Shown one piece after another: positions 17,123 through 24,627 of a stretch of 43,367 nt of DNA (the stretch's first letter is position 1; each line of letters starts with the position of its first letter). Where the stretch lies: positions 1 to 43,367 of IMG/VR virus record IMGVR_UViG_3300009093_001230; one strand, given 5' to 3'. The notes beneath the pieces were generated by a model. That model was not told the origin of the DNA. It searched no databases and saw only the letters and a list, made by a program, of their open reading frames with translations. A program made the position numbers and the translations under genes. This DNA is from a virus.

Positions 17123-18718
17123 TTAGAATCCAAAGAAGGGCTTCAACACGGTCACGATTGGAGTCACCCATGTTGCCGTGCCGACCGACGTCACATGCGA
17201 TCCGTCATTGACCGTCAAAGTAAGTGCCACACCGGCAAGGTTCCCGCCCGTTTGCAACAGGTGTCCGTCGCTGGAAATGATCGATTCGAAGTTCGAGCTG
17301 ACATCGCTGCTGTCGCTCACTTTGATCACACTGGCCACCCGCGCCTTGCGCAGCGGAAAGAATTGGACGGAGATTGACTGACTGCCGCCCGTGGCATTCG
17401 CGCCGGTAAATCCGCCGGAAATCGTCCTGTATTTCGTCGTGTCTTGCCACGCCGTATTTGTGCCAAATCCGGAAATGGTCGTCAGGTCGACCGTCGCATC
17501 CGCTCCCGAATTCGACGGGGTATTCAAAGACAGATTGAGTGCGGCCCTCTGAGTGTCGGCCGCATTTTGCGTTGTCGTATCCGTGTCCGCCTGTTTCGGA
17601 ACCATTGTCGCCTGCACGACGAAGGCACCTTGTGCCTTGGCTTTCGAAACCCATGTGGCTTGATTGCCTTCTACGGTTGCGGCAGAGGCTCCGGTCGCAA
17701 CATCGATTGATCCCGTAAACACCAAAAGGCCATCGCCAGATTGCAAGCAATTCAGCTGGTTATCGTATGGAGGCGCACCGGCAACTTGCGTTGCCAATGT
17801 CCGGCCGCCGTATGCCGCATTGATGAAACGGACTTGCGGCATCGCCTTCTGCAGTTGGTCCACGATCGTTCCGCCTGCATCCTGTGCCGTACCTTCTCCA
17901 ATGGAATCGCCGGTCACAAAACAACGAGGCCGGTAATCTTTCACGAAGCTATCGTGTAGATAGGCGCTGAGTTTCCGGATTTCCGTCGGCTCTAACGTTC
18001 GATTCCAGAAAGCAAATGCTCCGACATCGACCACAAACCCATTCCCCGCATCCAGGTTTCCGATTTGGACGGGACCGTCCATTGGAATCGTTGTGGTACC
18101 AGTGGATTGCCCGCTGACACACACTCCGTCTATCCATAATATCGCCAACCCGTTGACGCTTTGAAACGTTTTGCTCCCATCATAAGTCCAGATCGCCACG
18201 AGAGGACGCGCCGAACCGCTGACGGTGCCGGCTGAAATACGCCCCTTTGCGCCAATCCCGCCCAGCGGAAAGTGTTGCATGTTAAACTCCGGATTTTGCG
18301 AAGTTTGCAACTGGATTCCGGTAGTCAGGATGCTATTTGCAAAACTCCCAAGCCCGTTGATTGTCGATTGCCCGCCATATGATGTGCTCTTCGGCCACAG
18401 CACCATTGCCACAGAGAAGTTTGCATAATTCCCGCTGAGGAGGTTTGCGGCGGTGGCCAACATGGATGAGCCAGTGCAATGCACCGACGGGTTACCGCAG
18501 ATCCCACCGCTCGAATAGAACGCATTCCCGTAGCCGGCATTGATCGCTTGAGCGGCGGCAACGGTGGCGATATTCCCATTCTTTCCCGTCCAACTGGTGA
18601 CATTACCACCTTCCGAGATACCTTTGATGTCGCGAGCGTCCCAATACTCGACCGGATTGGTCTGCTGCAGGGGATCTTTCGTTGCTGCCGGTCGAGCCAG
18701 CGAGGGAATAGGGATCAT
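17123..18718 (-). CDS. Receptor-binding / tailspike-like protein with LamG-like and SGNH-like domains (531 aa)
   Basis: Residues about 20-250 form a beta-rich concanavalin/LamG-like region (YWDARDIKG, VAMVLWPKSTSYGG, LAILWIDGVCVSG, FAFWNRTLEPTEIRKLSAYL). Residues about 262-420 look like an SGNH/GDSL hydrolase fold: FVTGDSIGEGT (block I, Ser272), NAAYGGRT (300-306) and FTGSIDV (335-340) where block III is normally G-x-N-D. The expected C-terminal D-x-x-H is not evident: DTTKYRTISGG at 426-436 has no His. It may deacetylate host polysaccharide or may only bind it. The last 90 residues are beta-rich. Upstream coupling is by ATGA. A role at the tail tip is inferred from context. Confidence 0.7.
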   Translation of the reverse strand: MIPIPSLARPAATKDPLQQTNPVEYWDARDIKGISEGGNVTSWTGKNGNIATVAAAQAINAGYGNAFYSSGGICGNPSVHCTGSSMLATAANLLSGNYANFSVAMVLWPKSTSYGGQSTINGLGSFANSILTTGIQLQTSQNPEFNMQHFPLGGIGAKGRISAGTVSGSARPLVAIWTYDGSKTFQSVNGLAILWIDGVCVSGQSTGTTTIPMDGPVQIGNLDAGNGFVVDVGAFAFWNRTLEPTEIRKLSAYLHDSFVKDYRPRCFVTGDSIGEGTAQDAGGTIVDQLQKAMPQVRFINAAYGGRTLATQVAGAPPYDNQLNCLQSGDGLLVFTGSIDVATGASAATVEGNQATWVSKAKAQGAFVVQATMVPKQADTDTTTQNAADTQRAALNLSLNTPSNSGADATVDLTTISGFGTNTAWQDTTKYRTISGGFTGANATGGSQSISVQFFPLRKARVASVIKVSDSSDVSSNFESIISSDGHLLQTGGNLAGVALTLTVNDGSHVTSVGTATWVTPIVTVLKPFFGF

Positions 18719-19035
18719 ACGCTTTCGTACGTGAACTTCGCCGTCACCTGGGTATTCGCCGTGTCGTCGCGCTGCACCTGCAGTTGCTTCGAGTTACTCA
18801 GTCCCCGCAATGGCTGCGCGATTCCATCCGGAATTTTCAAGTAAGTGTCTCCGGGTATCGCGACGCCGGCGTTGTTGCAGTACCGCACTCGCAATGCCGC
18901 CCCGGTGTCATTGTAGATCGTGACCTGATTGCAGGACCGGTCCGTGAGTTGCACCCAGTTCGCACCTGTCGCCGAAGTGGTGACTTGATCAATGCCCGCC
19001 TTCTGGGCGATTTCGAGTCCTTGTGATCGAAGCAT
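18715..19035 (-). CDS. Small beta-rich virion-associated protein (106 aa)
   Basis: After a short helical start (MLRSQGLEIAQKAG) the protein is a run of beta strands: WVQLTDRSCNQVTIYNDTG, LRVRYCNNAGVAIP, LKIPDGIAQPLRGLSNSKQL and VTAKFTYESV. Short proteins with the N-x-T-G-x-x-L-x-V-R pattern occur among phage head and tail genes, but the function is unknown. The stop forms ATGA with the receptor-binding gene, and the start at 19035 follows the upstream TAA by 5 bp in the leader TTCTAACTCTTATG, similar to the leader at 17118. Confidence 0.65.
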   Translation of the reverse strand: MLRSQGLEIAQKAGIDQVTTSATGANWVQLTDRSCNQVTIYNDTGAALRVRYCNNAGVAIPGDTYLKIPDGIAQPLRGLSNSKQLQVQRDDTANTQVTAKFTYESV

Positions 19036-19040
19036 AAGAG

Positions 19041-19943
19041 TTAGAAGCTGCTGACGTGGCGCGGATAGTTGCTGTCGTTCGCCGTCCGCACTTCGACGTT
19101 GGCTCTCCGCACCTGGTTTTGTTGTCCGTCCGCCTTCCCCCATTCATTCGTGAGGGTTTCTTCGGCCGCCTCGCGCGTGCTGATTGCCTTATCCTGTTGC
19201 CCGTCATCATCCAGGGCGGAGGCATAGGCGAATTGCTTCACCGCCTCGGCCAGGACATACGGAAACAGGATCTTGCTCCACTTCGTGGCGTTGGATCCGG
19301 GTGGCACGGTCAGGCTGGCGCCCACCGCGAGCCAGCATTCCCCGCTCTGCGGATCGTATACGCTATCTCCCGTCGCATAGTTGATCGATGTTTCCCAGAC
19401 GGCTGCCGTAAACTCCGGCGGACGGAGCCGGAAGGTGATCCAGACGCTATTCAGTGCGCACGCCGGCACTTGGATGCCGTTGTCCGAGAAGGTGTACTTC
19501 AGATGACGCGAGCCGGGATAGAGATCCGGGTTATGCGGGGAGATCCGCGAGACGGTTCCGATCGGCGTCTTGCCGGCCTGGTCGAGGGAGATATACGGAT
19601 CGATCGGCAATGCGCCGTCCACTCCGCACTTCTCCCAGAAGCCAGTTTCATCCGGCACGTTCCCGAACTGCATGTCGAAGAGGGACCGGAAGTAGGCGCA
19701 AGCCGGTGGATAGTACACCTCATCACCGGCGCTGTAAGTCGTGCCTACGTCCCAGAAGGGGCGGAACCACCGCTCTTCGGTGGTCGTCCATTCCGGCCAG
19801 TAGTCCCGTTCCCAACAATCGCGGACAGCCGTGTTGATCCCGTCGACGAACCCGGCTGCATCCTCATCGCCCATGATCGAGACGGATCCGAGCATCTTGC
19901 GCGCAACCCATTCCAGGACCGGCTTGAATTGAGTCGTCCTCAA
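19041..19943 (-). CDS. Head-tail adaptor-like protein with sugar-binding-like inserts (300 aa)
   Basis: Start chosen at TTG 19943: it makes a TTGA overlap with the upstream stop and has AGGAGG 7 bp upstream; an ATG seven codons earlier lacks such a site. The mature start RTTQFKPVLEWVARKM and the C-terminal helices (LFPYVLAEAVKQFAYASAL, ISTREAAEETLTNEW, QVRRANVEVRT) resemble podovirus head-tail adaptor or tail-tube A proteins. Inserted are two segments of the chitin-binding CBM5/12 type, W-x-x-x-x-x-Y-x-x-G-D-x-V (near residues 62-85 and 204-235, WDVGTTYSAGDEVYY and WETSINYATGDSVY). Adaptor role is inferred from position after the capsid genes. Confidence 0.7.
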   Translation of the reverse strand: MRTTQFKPVLEWVARKMLGSVSIMGDEDAAGFVDGINTAVRDCWERDYWPEWTTTEERWFRPFWDVGTTYSAGDEVYYPPACAYFRSLFDMQFGNVPDETGFWEKCGVDGALPIDPYISLDQAGKTPIGTVSRISPHNPDLYPGSRHLKYTFSDNGIQVPACALNSVWITFRLRPPEFTAAVWETSINYATGDSVYDPQSGECWLAVGASLTVPPGSNATKWSKILFPYVLAEAVKQFAYASALDDDGQQDKAISTREAAEETLTNEWGKADGQQNQVRRANVEVRTANDSNYPRHVSSF

Positions 19944-20368
19944 ATGTCGCCCTCCTCGACGCACGCGGCGCCGGTGTTCACCAACTGCATGCCGTCTACG
20001 TTGTCCGCGTTCTCCCGATAGTCCGCCGGCACTACGATTCCTGTCTTGCGGCTCCGGCTCTTCACCCGAATCTCCGGGTTATCGCGGAGTAACGTGCGCA
20101 GGAAGTCCGGCGAATTCACCGTCTCGTAGCCGTACATCAGCCCGAAGCGATGATAGATATCCGCATCGATCGACGCGACGACTTCGCCGATCCCGTCGAC
20201 AAAGGCCCGGTCGAGCCGGGAATTCGCCGCCGCGATCCGGTGCTGCCGGCTCAGCGCCAGCGCACAGAGAACCTGCTCACGATCCGCGATCTGCGACCGA
20301 AACGGCCACATCTCGCGCGTGACATCCGTGAGTAGTTCCGGATCGAAGAAGTCGACGGCCTTGGGCAT
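19940..20368 (-). CDS. Conserved phage protein, possible head-completion component (142 aa)
   Basis: Starts MPKAVDFFDPELLTDVTREMW, followed by a basic helix (RQHRIAAANSRLDRAFVDG), VVASIDADIYHRFGLMYGYET, a polar loop rich in R/K (RVKSRSRKTG) and an acidic end (CVEEGDI). No recognised motif. Located between a capsid decoration-like gene and the adaptor-like gene, where head-completion or small adaptor proteins are found, so a structural role is probable but unproven. A GAGAG lies directly before the ATG and CCTAACC about 15 bp upstream. The stop overlaps the TTG start of the next gene (TTGA). Confidence 0.65.
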   Translation of the reverse strand: MPKAVDFFDPELLTDVTREMWPFRSQIADREQVLCALALSRQHRIAAANSRLDRAFVDGIGEVVASIDADIYHRFGLMYGYETVNSPDFLRTLLRDNPEIRVKSRSRKTGIVVPADYRENADNVDGMQLVNTGAACVEEGDI

Positions 20369-20384
20369 CTCTCGATCAGTGAGG

Positions 20385-20837
20385 TTAGGATCCCGCGAGT
20401 TGCTTCAGATCCACGATCTCCGCGAAGACGGTGATCGCGCCGACATCGATGTTTGACAGGCTCTTGGCGGACATCGAGTTGAAGGTGATGTTTAGCGCGT
20501 CCGTCGAGTCATACGCCTTGGCCGTCATCGTGCCGGCCTTGTTGTACACCTCGGTGCCGTTCACGTTCAGTTCCTGGCTGGCCAGGAAGAGGTTCGCTGT
20601 ACCAGTGTCGCCGATGGTGATCGCCGTGCTGTTGAACGCATTGTCGCTCACGTCCTGAAACGCAATCGTCATGCGGGTCGCAACGCGCAGCACCATCATG
20701 CCGATGGCAAGGGTGATCAGCGAAATGACCTGGGCAGTATTGGCTGCCGTTTGGGTCAGATCGGCGTGCGTAAGTTCGATGCGGTGGGTGAATCCACCCT
20801 GCGCCCGCTCTTCAGTTGTCAGTGGGAAGACATTCAT
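20385..20837 (-). CDS. Putative capsid decoration / head protein (150 aa)
   Basis: A soluble beta-rich protein: FTHRIELTHADLTQTA, an apolar stretch AQVISLITLAIGMMVLRVAT, ITIGDTGTANLFLASQELNVNG and a C-terminal INITFNS-type strand (DALNITFNSMSAKSLSN, ITVFAEIVDLKQL). The segment DTGTANLFLASQELNVNGTEV followed by paired strands recurs in small phage head proteins encoded directly after the major capsid gene. This is the case here (42 bp downstream of it), hence decoration or head-fibre-like. The leader contains CCCTACCCAACC and no Shine-Dalgarno. Confidence 0.65.
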   Translation of the reverse strand: MNVFPLTTEERAQGGFTHRIELTHADLTQTAANTAQVISLITLAIGMMVLRVATRMTIAFQDVSDNAFNSTAITIGDTGTANLFLASQELNVNGTEVYNKAGTMTAKAYDSTDALNITFNSMSAKSLSNIDVGAITVFAEIVDLKQLAGS

Positions 20838-20879
20838 AACTATGTCTGCTTTGGTTTTCCGATTGGTTGGGTAGGGTGC

Positions 20880-21872
20880 TTACGATGCTTTGATGGCGCC
20901 GTGCACGAGAGGGGAGTCGAGCTGTTGTGAGATGATAGCCGTTACCACACCGCGCGGGCCGGAGTCGTCGTCCGGCAACGGTTTGAATCCGGGGAGCTTA
21001 TTTGCCCGCATCTTGATGCCGTTCATCCGCAGGAAATAGCCGCGCTTCGTGTCGGCCTTCTTCGTGGTATTGTTGTAGTGATTCCACAACGTAGGAAGTA
21101 GCCGCACGGTGCCGAAGTCGCCCTTTACGATATCAACCGATCCGTAAAGCGTGCTATCCTTCAACTGTGCCCAGAAGGTACGAACGACAGCTTTGTTCGT
21201 GGTAACACTCTCGTCGTGAATCGTCATCTTCGAGATGAAAGATTTCAGATCCGTTCCCACCGGCCCGTCAAGATCGAGCATTTCGCCGGTCTGTTCGTAG
21301 ATTGACTGCATGATGCCACGGATGTCGTCTTCCGTGAGATCCGTCAGCGCGCCGGAGTAGATGCTCGCGGTCGGTGTCAGATAGAGCGTTGGCACTGGTA
21401 AGTCCGCCTGGGCGGTATCATTGATCCACGCTCCAAGTCCACGGCAGGTGTGAGTCGTACCGACCAGACTGCTGTCCTGGTCGCCGCAGAATACCGCTTC
21501 GATGGCTCGCTTCACAGCGAGGAGCGCGTTTGCTTTCGAGTTGGCAAACTCCGATTGAATGCCCGCCGGCGTGCTCACGTCTTCCGCCATTTCGGAGACG
21601 CCCACCACGCGACGGAGTTTATGCACGCGGCCGTGGAGTAATCCACGATCGCCGGAAAGGTCCTCGACATTATCGACCGGCTTGCCGTCTGGCACGCTAT
21701 TCGTATCTGGATCCGGAATGCGGGCGTGGACCCAATCGTAGATGGTCTTCGCCGGTTTCTTGCCCTTCGGCATCATGGACGATACCGGGGTATTCTTCGC
21801 ATCGGCCACGACGAGCTGATCGCTAAGATCCTCGCGCTTGCCGACCTGGTTAATTTCGCTCGTAGCTGGCAT
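20880..21872 (-). CDS. Major capsid protein, DUF5309-like HK97 fold (330 aa)
   Basis: Expected to form the icosahedral shell. Layout matches the SU10/DUF5309-type capsid family: an N-terminal arm (SEINQVGKREDLSDQLVVAD), a segment K-x-x-K-T-x-Y-D-W-V near 38-48, the middle helix EFANSKANALLAVKRAIEAV at about 109-128 followed by a short insert with GLGAWIND, then ALTDLTEDDIRGIMQSIYEQTG, WAQLKDSTLYGSVDIVKGDFG and a C-terminal GTVRLLPT...YFLRMN...KLPGFKPL region. No N-terminal protease cut site or prohead protease gene is evident. It sits between a scaffold-like gene and a decoration-like gene. Confidence 0.8.
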   Translation of the reverse strand: MPATSEINQVGKREDLSDQLVVADAKNTPVSSMMPKGKKPAKTIYDWVHARIPDPDTNSVPDGKPVDNVEDLSGDRGLLHGRVHKLRRVVGVSEMAEDVSTPAGIQSEFANSKANALLAVKRAIEAVFCGDQDSSLVGTTHTCRGLGAWINDTAQADLPVPTLYLTPTASIYSGALTDLTEDDIRGIMQSIYEQTGEMLDLDGPVGTDLKSFISKMTIHDESVTTNKAVVRTFWAQLKDSTLYGSVDIVKGDFGTVRLLPTLWNHYNNTTKKADTKRGYFLRMNGIKMRANKLPGFKPLPDDDSGPRGVVTAIISQQLDSPLVHGAIKAS

Positions 21873-21904
21873 GGGTAACTTACTGAGGTAGGTTTCGAGC
21901 GCGG

Positions 21905-23005
21905 TTACAGGACCCGGGCCAGGTCATCAGCATCCATCGAGGCGCTCAACTCGGCGGATTTGCCTTTCGGCTTGGAAATTGGTGGTTTTGCGGCGCCGGT
22001 GCTGCCGCCCCGTCCACCGCTCGGCGGCACCGGCGCGATCGGCACTTCGCTATTGCCGGCCGCCTTCTTAACCTTGGCGGCATGATCTGCCTCAAAGGCG
22101 AGATGCCCGCGCACGACGCTCGCCAGAACGGTCCGCCAACGCGGGAGTTGCTTCACTTGCGGGAACTGCCGGGCGAACTCTTCCATTAACTGGCCTTCCG
22201 GTGTCTTCGCATCGACATAGGCCGGGTACTCCTTGGCGAGCCAATCGTTTGTCTCCTTCTCCGTTGCCAGCCACTCCCGGCGAGCGGGGATGTGATCGCT
22301 CAACATCGCCTCAGTGTTCTCCAGGATGGATCCCACTTCCTCAGCGGTCAGTGTCCGCGGTTCCGTGATGTCTTCGACCTTGCGACCTTCGACCCGCGCC
22401 TGCAGTTCCTTCGGCAACTCGCCGCCACTCGCCACATGCCGCAGCGCCCAGCTCCGCAGCGATTTCGCCAGGGCAGCATGAGCCGCGAGACCCTCCGAAG
22501 TGACCCGGGCGAGGGGACCCGCACCAGTAACTGCCGGCGCTGCCTGCGGTGCGCCATCCTTCAGCTTCTGCACTTCCGCGGCGAGTGTCTCCTTCTCGGT
22601 CTTCAGCGCGTCGCGCTCCTTCTGCACCGCTTCAACATGCGTCCGGGCCGCTTCCGGCCAATCCTTCATGTCAGGTGCGGACGCCGGCACTTCCGTCTTT
22701 TCTTTTCCCGCTTCCACAGTGCCGGCGGCCGCCTCCTGTTTCTCCGGTTCCCGCGTTTCCAAATCTTCGTCTTCCTCGCCCGTCGCATTCTCCTGCGTCC
22801 ATTGTGCCGGCAATCCCTCGTTATCTTCCGCCGGCGCGCCCGTGGTCGTAGCCCCGCGCAGCATTTCGCCGCCAGGCAGGAACTCCAATCCGGATTCGTC
22901 CACCGGCCTTGGCTCGCTTCCGGAACCACCGCCTTTGTCGGCTTCGAGTTTCCAGTTGCGATAAGAGAACCAGTAGTTGCGCGCGCGAAAGCTGATTGTG
23001 GGCAT
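21905..23005 (-). CDS. Scaffold-like protein (366 aa)
   Basis: Highly charged and mostly helical: an acidic middle (EEDEDLETREPEKQEA) and a clear coiled coil at about 130-165 (VQKERDALKTEKETLAAEV). A helical segment at about 235-310 follows, then a Gly/Pro/Ser-rich C-terminal tail with a basic patch (ISKPKGKSAELS) and an acidic end (DADDLARVL). This composition, and the position between the portal cluster and the major capsid gene, fit a scaffolding or core protein. Assignment is by composition and order, not a recognised motif. Upstream lies a 93-bp gap with four 10-bp-phased repeats. Confidence 0.7.
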   Translation of the reverse strand: MPTISFRARNYWFSYRNWKLEADKGGGSGSEPRPVDESGLEFLPGGEMLRGATTTGAPAEDNEGLPAQWTQENATGEEDEDLETREPEKQEAAAGTVEAGKEKTEVPASAPDMKDWPEAARTHVEAVQKERDALKTEKETLAAEVQKLKDGAPQAAPAVTGAGPLARVTSEGLAAHAALAKSLRSWALRHVASGGELPKELQARVEGRKVEDITEPRTLTAEEVGSILENTEAMLSDHIPARREWLATEKETNDWLAKEYPAYVDAKTPEGQLMEEFARQFPQVKQLPRWRTVLASVVRGHLAFEADHAAKVKKAAGNSEVPIAPVPPSGGRGGSTGAAKPPISKPKGKSAELSASMDADDLARVL

Positions 23006-23040
23006 GGGTCCGCTTTACTCCTGGTGCCTAACTCCGGTCT

Positions 23041-23080
23041 ATGTGACTACCAGTGAAGTAGGGTGAAAGGGGGTGAAATG
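23041..23080. repeat. Four 10-bp-phased GTGA(A/C) repeats
   Basis: Four consecutive 10-mers each carry GTGAC or GTGAA at the same offset: GTGAC at 23043, GTGAA at 23053, 23063 and 23073. The spacing is exactly one helical turn. The array lies in the only larger gap of the head region, upstream of the scaffold and capsid genes (read on the minus strand as TTCAC repeats). It is a candidate binding array for a late activator or another DNA-binding protein. I see no convincing promoter elements around it. Confidence 0.6.
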
Positions 23081-23098
23081 GCGGCTAAATCGGTGCGG

Positions 23099-23344
23099 TT
23101 ATACGCACTCGTCTTCGTCGTCATCCTTGGCAGCACGAGCCTCTTCCGCTTCGCTCAAGATCACCCAGCATTTGACCTGTCCGAACCGAGCAAACCAATT
23201 ACCCGCACCTTTCTGGAAACGAAAGGTTTTGCCGTCATCTTCCACCCGCGTGGCGAAGATGTGCACCGTGTCGAAGTGCTCGCCCAGGACTCGGAGCGCT
23301 TCGTTGATCCGCTCGATGTCAACGTCCTTCTCTGGTGTTTCCAT
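23099..23344 (-). CDS. Small phage protein, function unknown (81 aa)
   Basis: Starts METPEKDVDIERINEALRVLG and contains VHIFATRVEDDGKTFRFQKG, then WFARFGQVKCWVILSEAEE and an acidic tail (AKDDDEDECV). An alpha-beta pattern with no membrane segment. Genes of this kind between portal and scaffold are common but unassigned. The start at 23344 overlaps the end of the preceding, apparently frameshifted gene by 26 bp. Confidence 0.6.
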   Translation of the reverse strand: METPEKDVDIERINEALRVLGEHFDTVHIFATRVEDDGKTFRFQKGAGNWFARFGQVKCWVILSEAEEARAAKDDDEDECV

Positions 23345-23613
23345 AGTTCCGTAACTTCTCGACACACGGCGCCAGCCATTCCGCTTTCGCCAGCTTGATG
23401 ATTCTCTCCACGTCGGCAAGGGCAACATCGTGCGGCCAGACACATTCGTCCGAGATATGCCCGCGATCCTGCAGCCAATCCATTCCCGAATTAAGATCGA
23501 AGCCACGCGCCGCAAATAGTGCGCAAAGCGGGTGCTGCCAGTGCTTTCCGAATTGCGCCTTCGGGTACTTATAAACCGGCGCCCATGACTGTCTTCCCGA
23601 TGATCTCGATCAT
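23319..23613 (-). pseudogene. Small gene with apparent +1 frameshift (about 97 aa if joined)
   Basis: A start ATG at 23613 makes an ATGA overlap with the upstream gene, but its frame stops after 14 codons (MIEIIGKTVMGAGL, TAA at 23569-23571). A second frame with coding character runs from the same region to the TGA at 23319: SWAPVYKYPKAQFGKHWQ, HPLCALFAARGFDLNSG, WPHDVALADVERII, EWLAPCVEKLRNY. This frame has no start codon before an internal ATG that would give only 54 residues. Skipping one base (+1) anywhere between about 23590 and the TAA joins the two into one protein. It may be a point insertion, an assembly error, or a programmed +1 shift at TTA-TAA-G. Function unknown. Confidence 0.5.
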
Positions 23614-23792
23614 CTCTTTGCCTGTCTCCGCTCCGCTAGAAGTTGCTGCACCGCCGGATCCTCGTACTGCGCTGTCGTTAACCGGTCGCCATGCTCCGCC
23701 CCGATCTTATCGAGGATCCGCTGAGGCAGCCAAAGCGGTTCGTTATTCGGCCGCAAGACGTAGATCACCATTTCGAAGCTTTCGTCATTCAT
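23610..23792 (-). CDS. Small phage protein, function unknown (60 aa)
   Basis: MNDESFEMVIYVLRPNNEPL, then LPQRILDKIGAEHGDRL and an Arg/Gln-rich C terminus. Linked by ATGA overlaps to both neighbours, which is good evidence for translation. No recognised motif. Lies in a run of very small genes between portal and scaffold. Confidence 0.6.
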   Translation of the reverse strand: MNDESFEMVIYVLRPNNEPLWLPQRILDKIGAEHGDRLTTAQYEDPAVQQLLAERRQAKR

Positions 23793-24028
23793 GACTTTTC
23801 TTTTTCGCGCCAGCTACCATCGGGTAACTTTTCCATGTTCGGATTGCTCTCCGCCCATTCCTCGAGCTCTTTCACGAGCCAGTTATGCAACGATCCGTCC
23901 TCATAGCATTCTCGGCAGCACCATACGGTCATCGGGTCTTTCGGATCTCCAAGTCCAATTTGATCATCCGTGACGCATCGACATCCAACACACTCGCCTT
24001 CTGCTGGGACAAAGTGTGATTCACTCAT
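23789..24028 (-). CDS. Small zinc-ribbon-like protein (79 aa)
   Basis: MSESHFVPAEGECVGCRCVTDD, then VWCCRECYEDGSLHNWLVKEL. The pairs C-x-x-C (13-16) and C-x-x-C (about 38-41) suggest one zinc site; the remainder is helical and acidic. ATGA overlap downstream and an 8-bp overlap with the upstream gene. Function unknown; similar tiny cysteine proteins occur in four other places in this genome. Confidence 0.6.
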   Translation of the reverse strand: MSESHFVPAEGECVGCRCVTDDQIGLGDPKDPMTVWCCRECYEDGSLHNWLVKELEEWAESNPNMEKLPDGSWREKEKS

Positions 24029-24257
24029 AACAAGGCCGCGCCCAATGGGCCGCAATGATGCATTGGCAGTTCATTTCGCCGCTGTCGCAAGTTTCACATA
24101 CTCGAAGGGTGGACAGGTTTAACCTTCGAACGGTAGCTCGATCAGCGTCCCGTTGCGCCTTCCACGAGGGACTGCATTGCTCGCAGTCCAGTTCCGGATT
24201 GTAAGTTCCACGTCCGCAGTGCCGGCACGGCTCTGGAAAACTAAGATACTTACCCAT
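24021..24257 (-). CDS. Small cysteine-rich zinc-binding-like protein (78 aa)
   Basis: MGKYLSFPEPCRHCGRGTYN, LDCEQCSPSWKAQRDADRA, LRVCETCDSGEMNCQC. Two C-x-x-C pairs at about 11-14 and 25-28 form one probable zinc ribbon, and CETC with CQC a second. The start is well supported by GGAGGAGG about 7 bp upstream. The stop overlaps the next gene by 8 bp. Function unknown. Confidence 0.6.
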   Translation of the reverse strand: MGKYLSFPEPCRHCGRGTYNPELDCEQCSPSWKAQRDADRATVRRLNLSTLRVCETCDSGEMNCQCIIAAHWARPCYE

Positions 24258-24258
24258 C

Positions 24259-24627
24259 TCAATCCTCCTCCAAAGTCTGTTTGAGCGCTTCCTCCCGCTC
24301 GGCAAGCAGGAAATCCCGGAACCGCTCCAAATGCCGCGCGGCGCCCGCATAATATGCCGGCAGTGGTGGCCGGAGCTGGTTGTCGGGATCCGTCGCCTCG
24401 GCATGCGCCGCCGCAATCTGCCCTTCGAGCAAGACATGCACCGCCTTCCACAACGGCGCATCCTCACCCACGCAAAGCGCCGCCCGGATCTCCCGCGGCG
24501 TCATGCTCCCGTACTTCCTCGCTTGCGTTTGTTGCCGCGTCCGCTTCGTCCAGATAGTCCATAAGGTCCAGCTCAGCCATACGAAGCATACCATACTGAG
24601 TGCCGCCACCAGCACTGGCCAGCTCAC
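24259..24627 (-). CDS. Small membrane-anchored protein after portal (122 aa)
   Basis: Start chosen as GTG 24627: it forms a GTGA overlap with the portal stop and has GGGAGG about 7 bp upstream. One hydrophobic segment at residues about 4-26 (VLVAALSMVCFVWLSWTLW) is followed by KRTRQQ and a helical domain: PREIRAALCVGEDAPLWKA, VHVLLEGQIAAAHAEATDP, YYAGAARHLERFRDFLLAE. The D-P/A-x-W-x-A...L-L-x-x-x-I pattern is familiar from small genes next to phage portals, function unknown. A holin role is possible but not supported by position. Confidence 0.6.
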   Translation of the reverse strand: MSWPVLVAALSMVCFVWLSWTLWTIWTKRTRQQTQARKYGSMTPREIRAALCVGEDAPLWKAVHVLLEGQIAAAHAEATDPDNQLRPPLPAYYAGAARHLERFRDFLLAEREEALKQTLEED

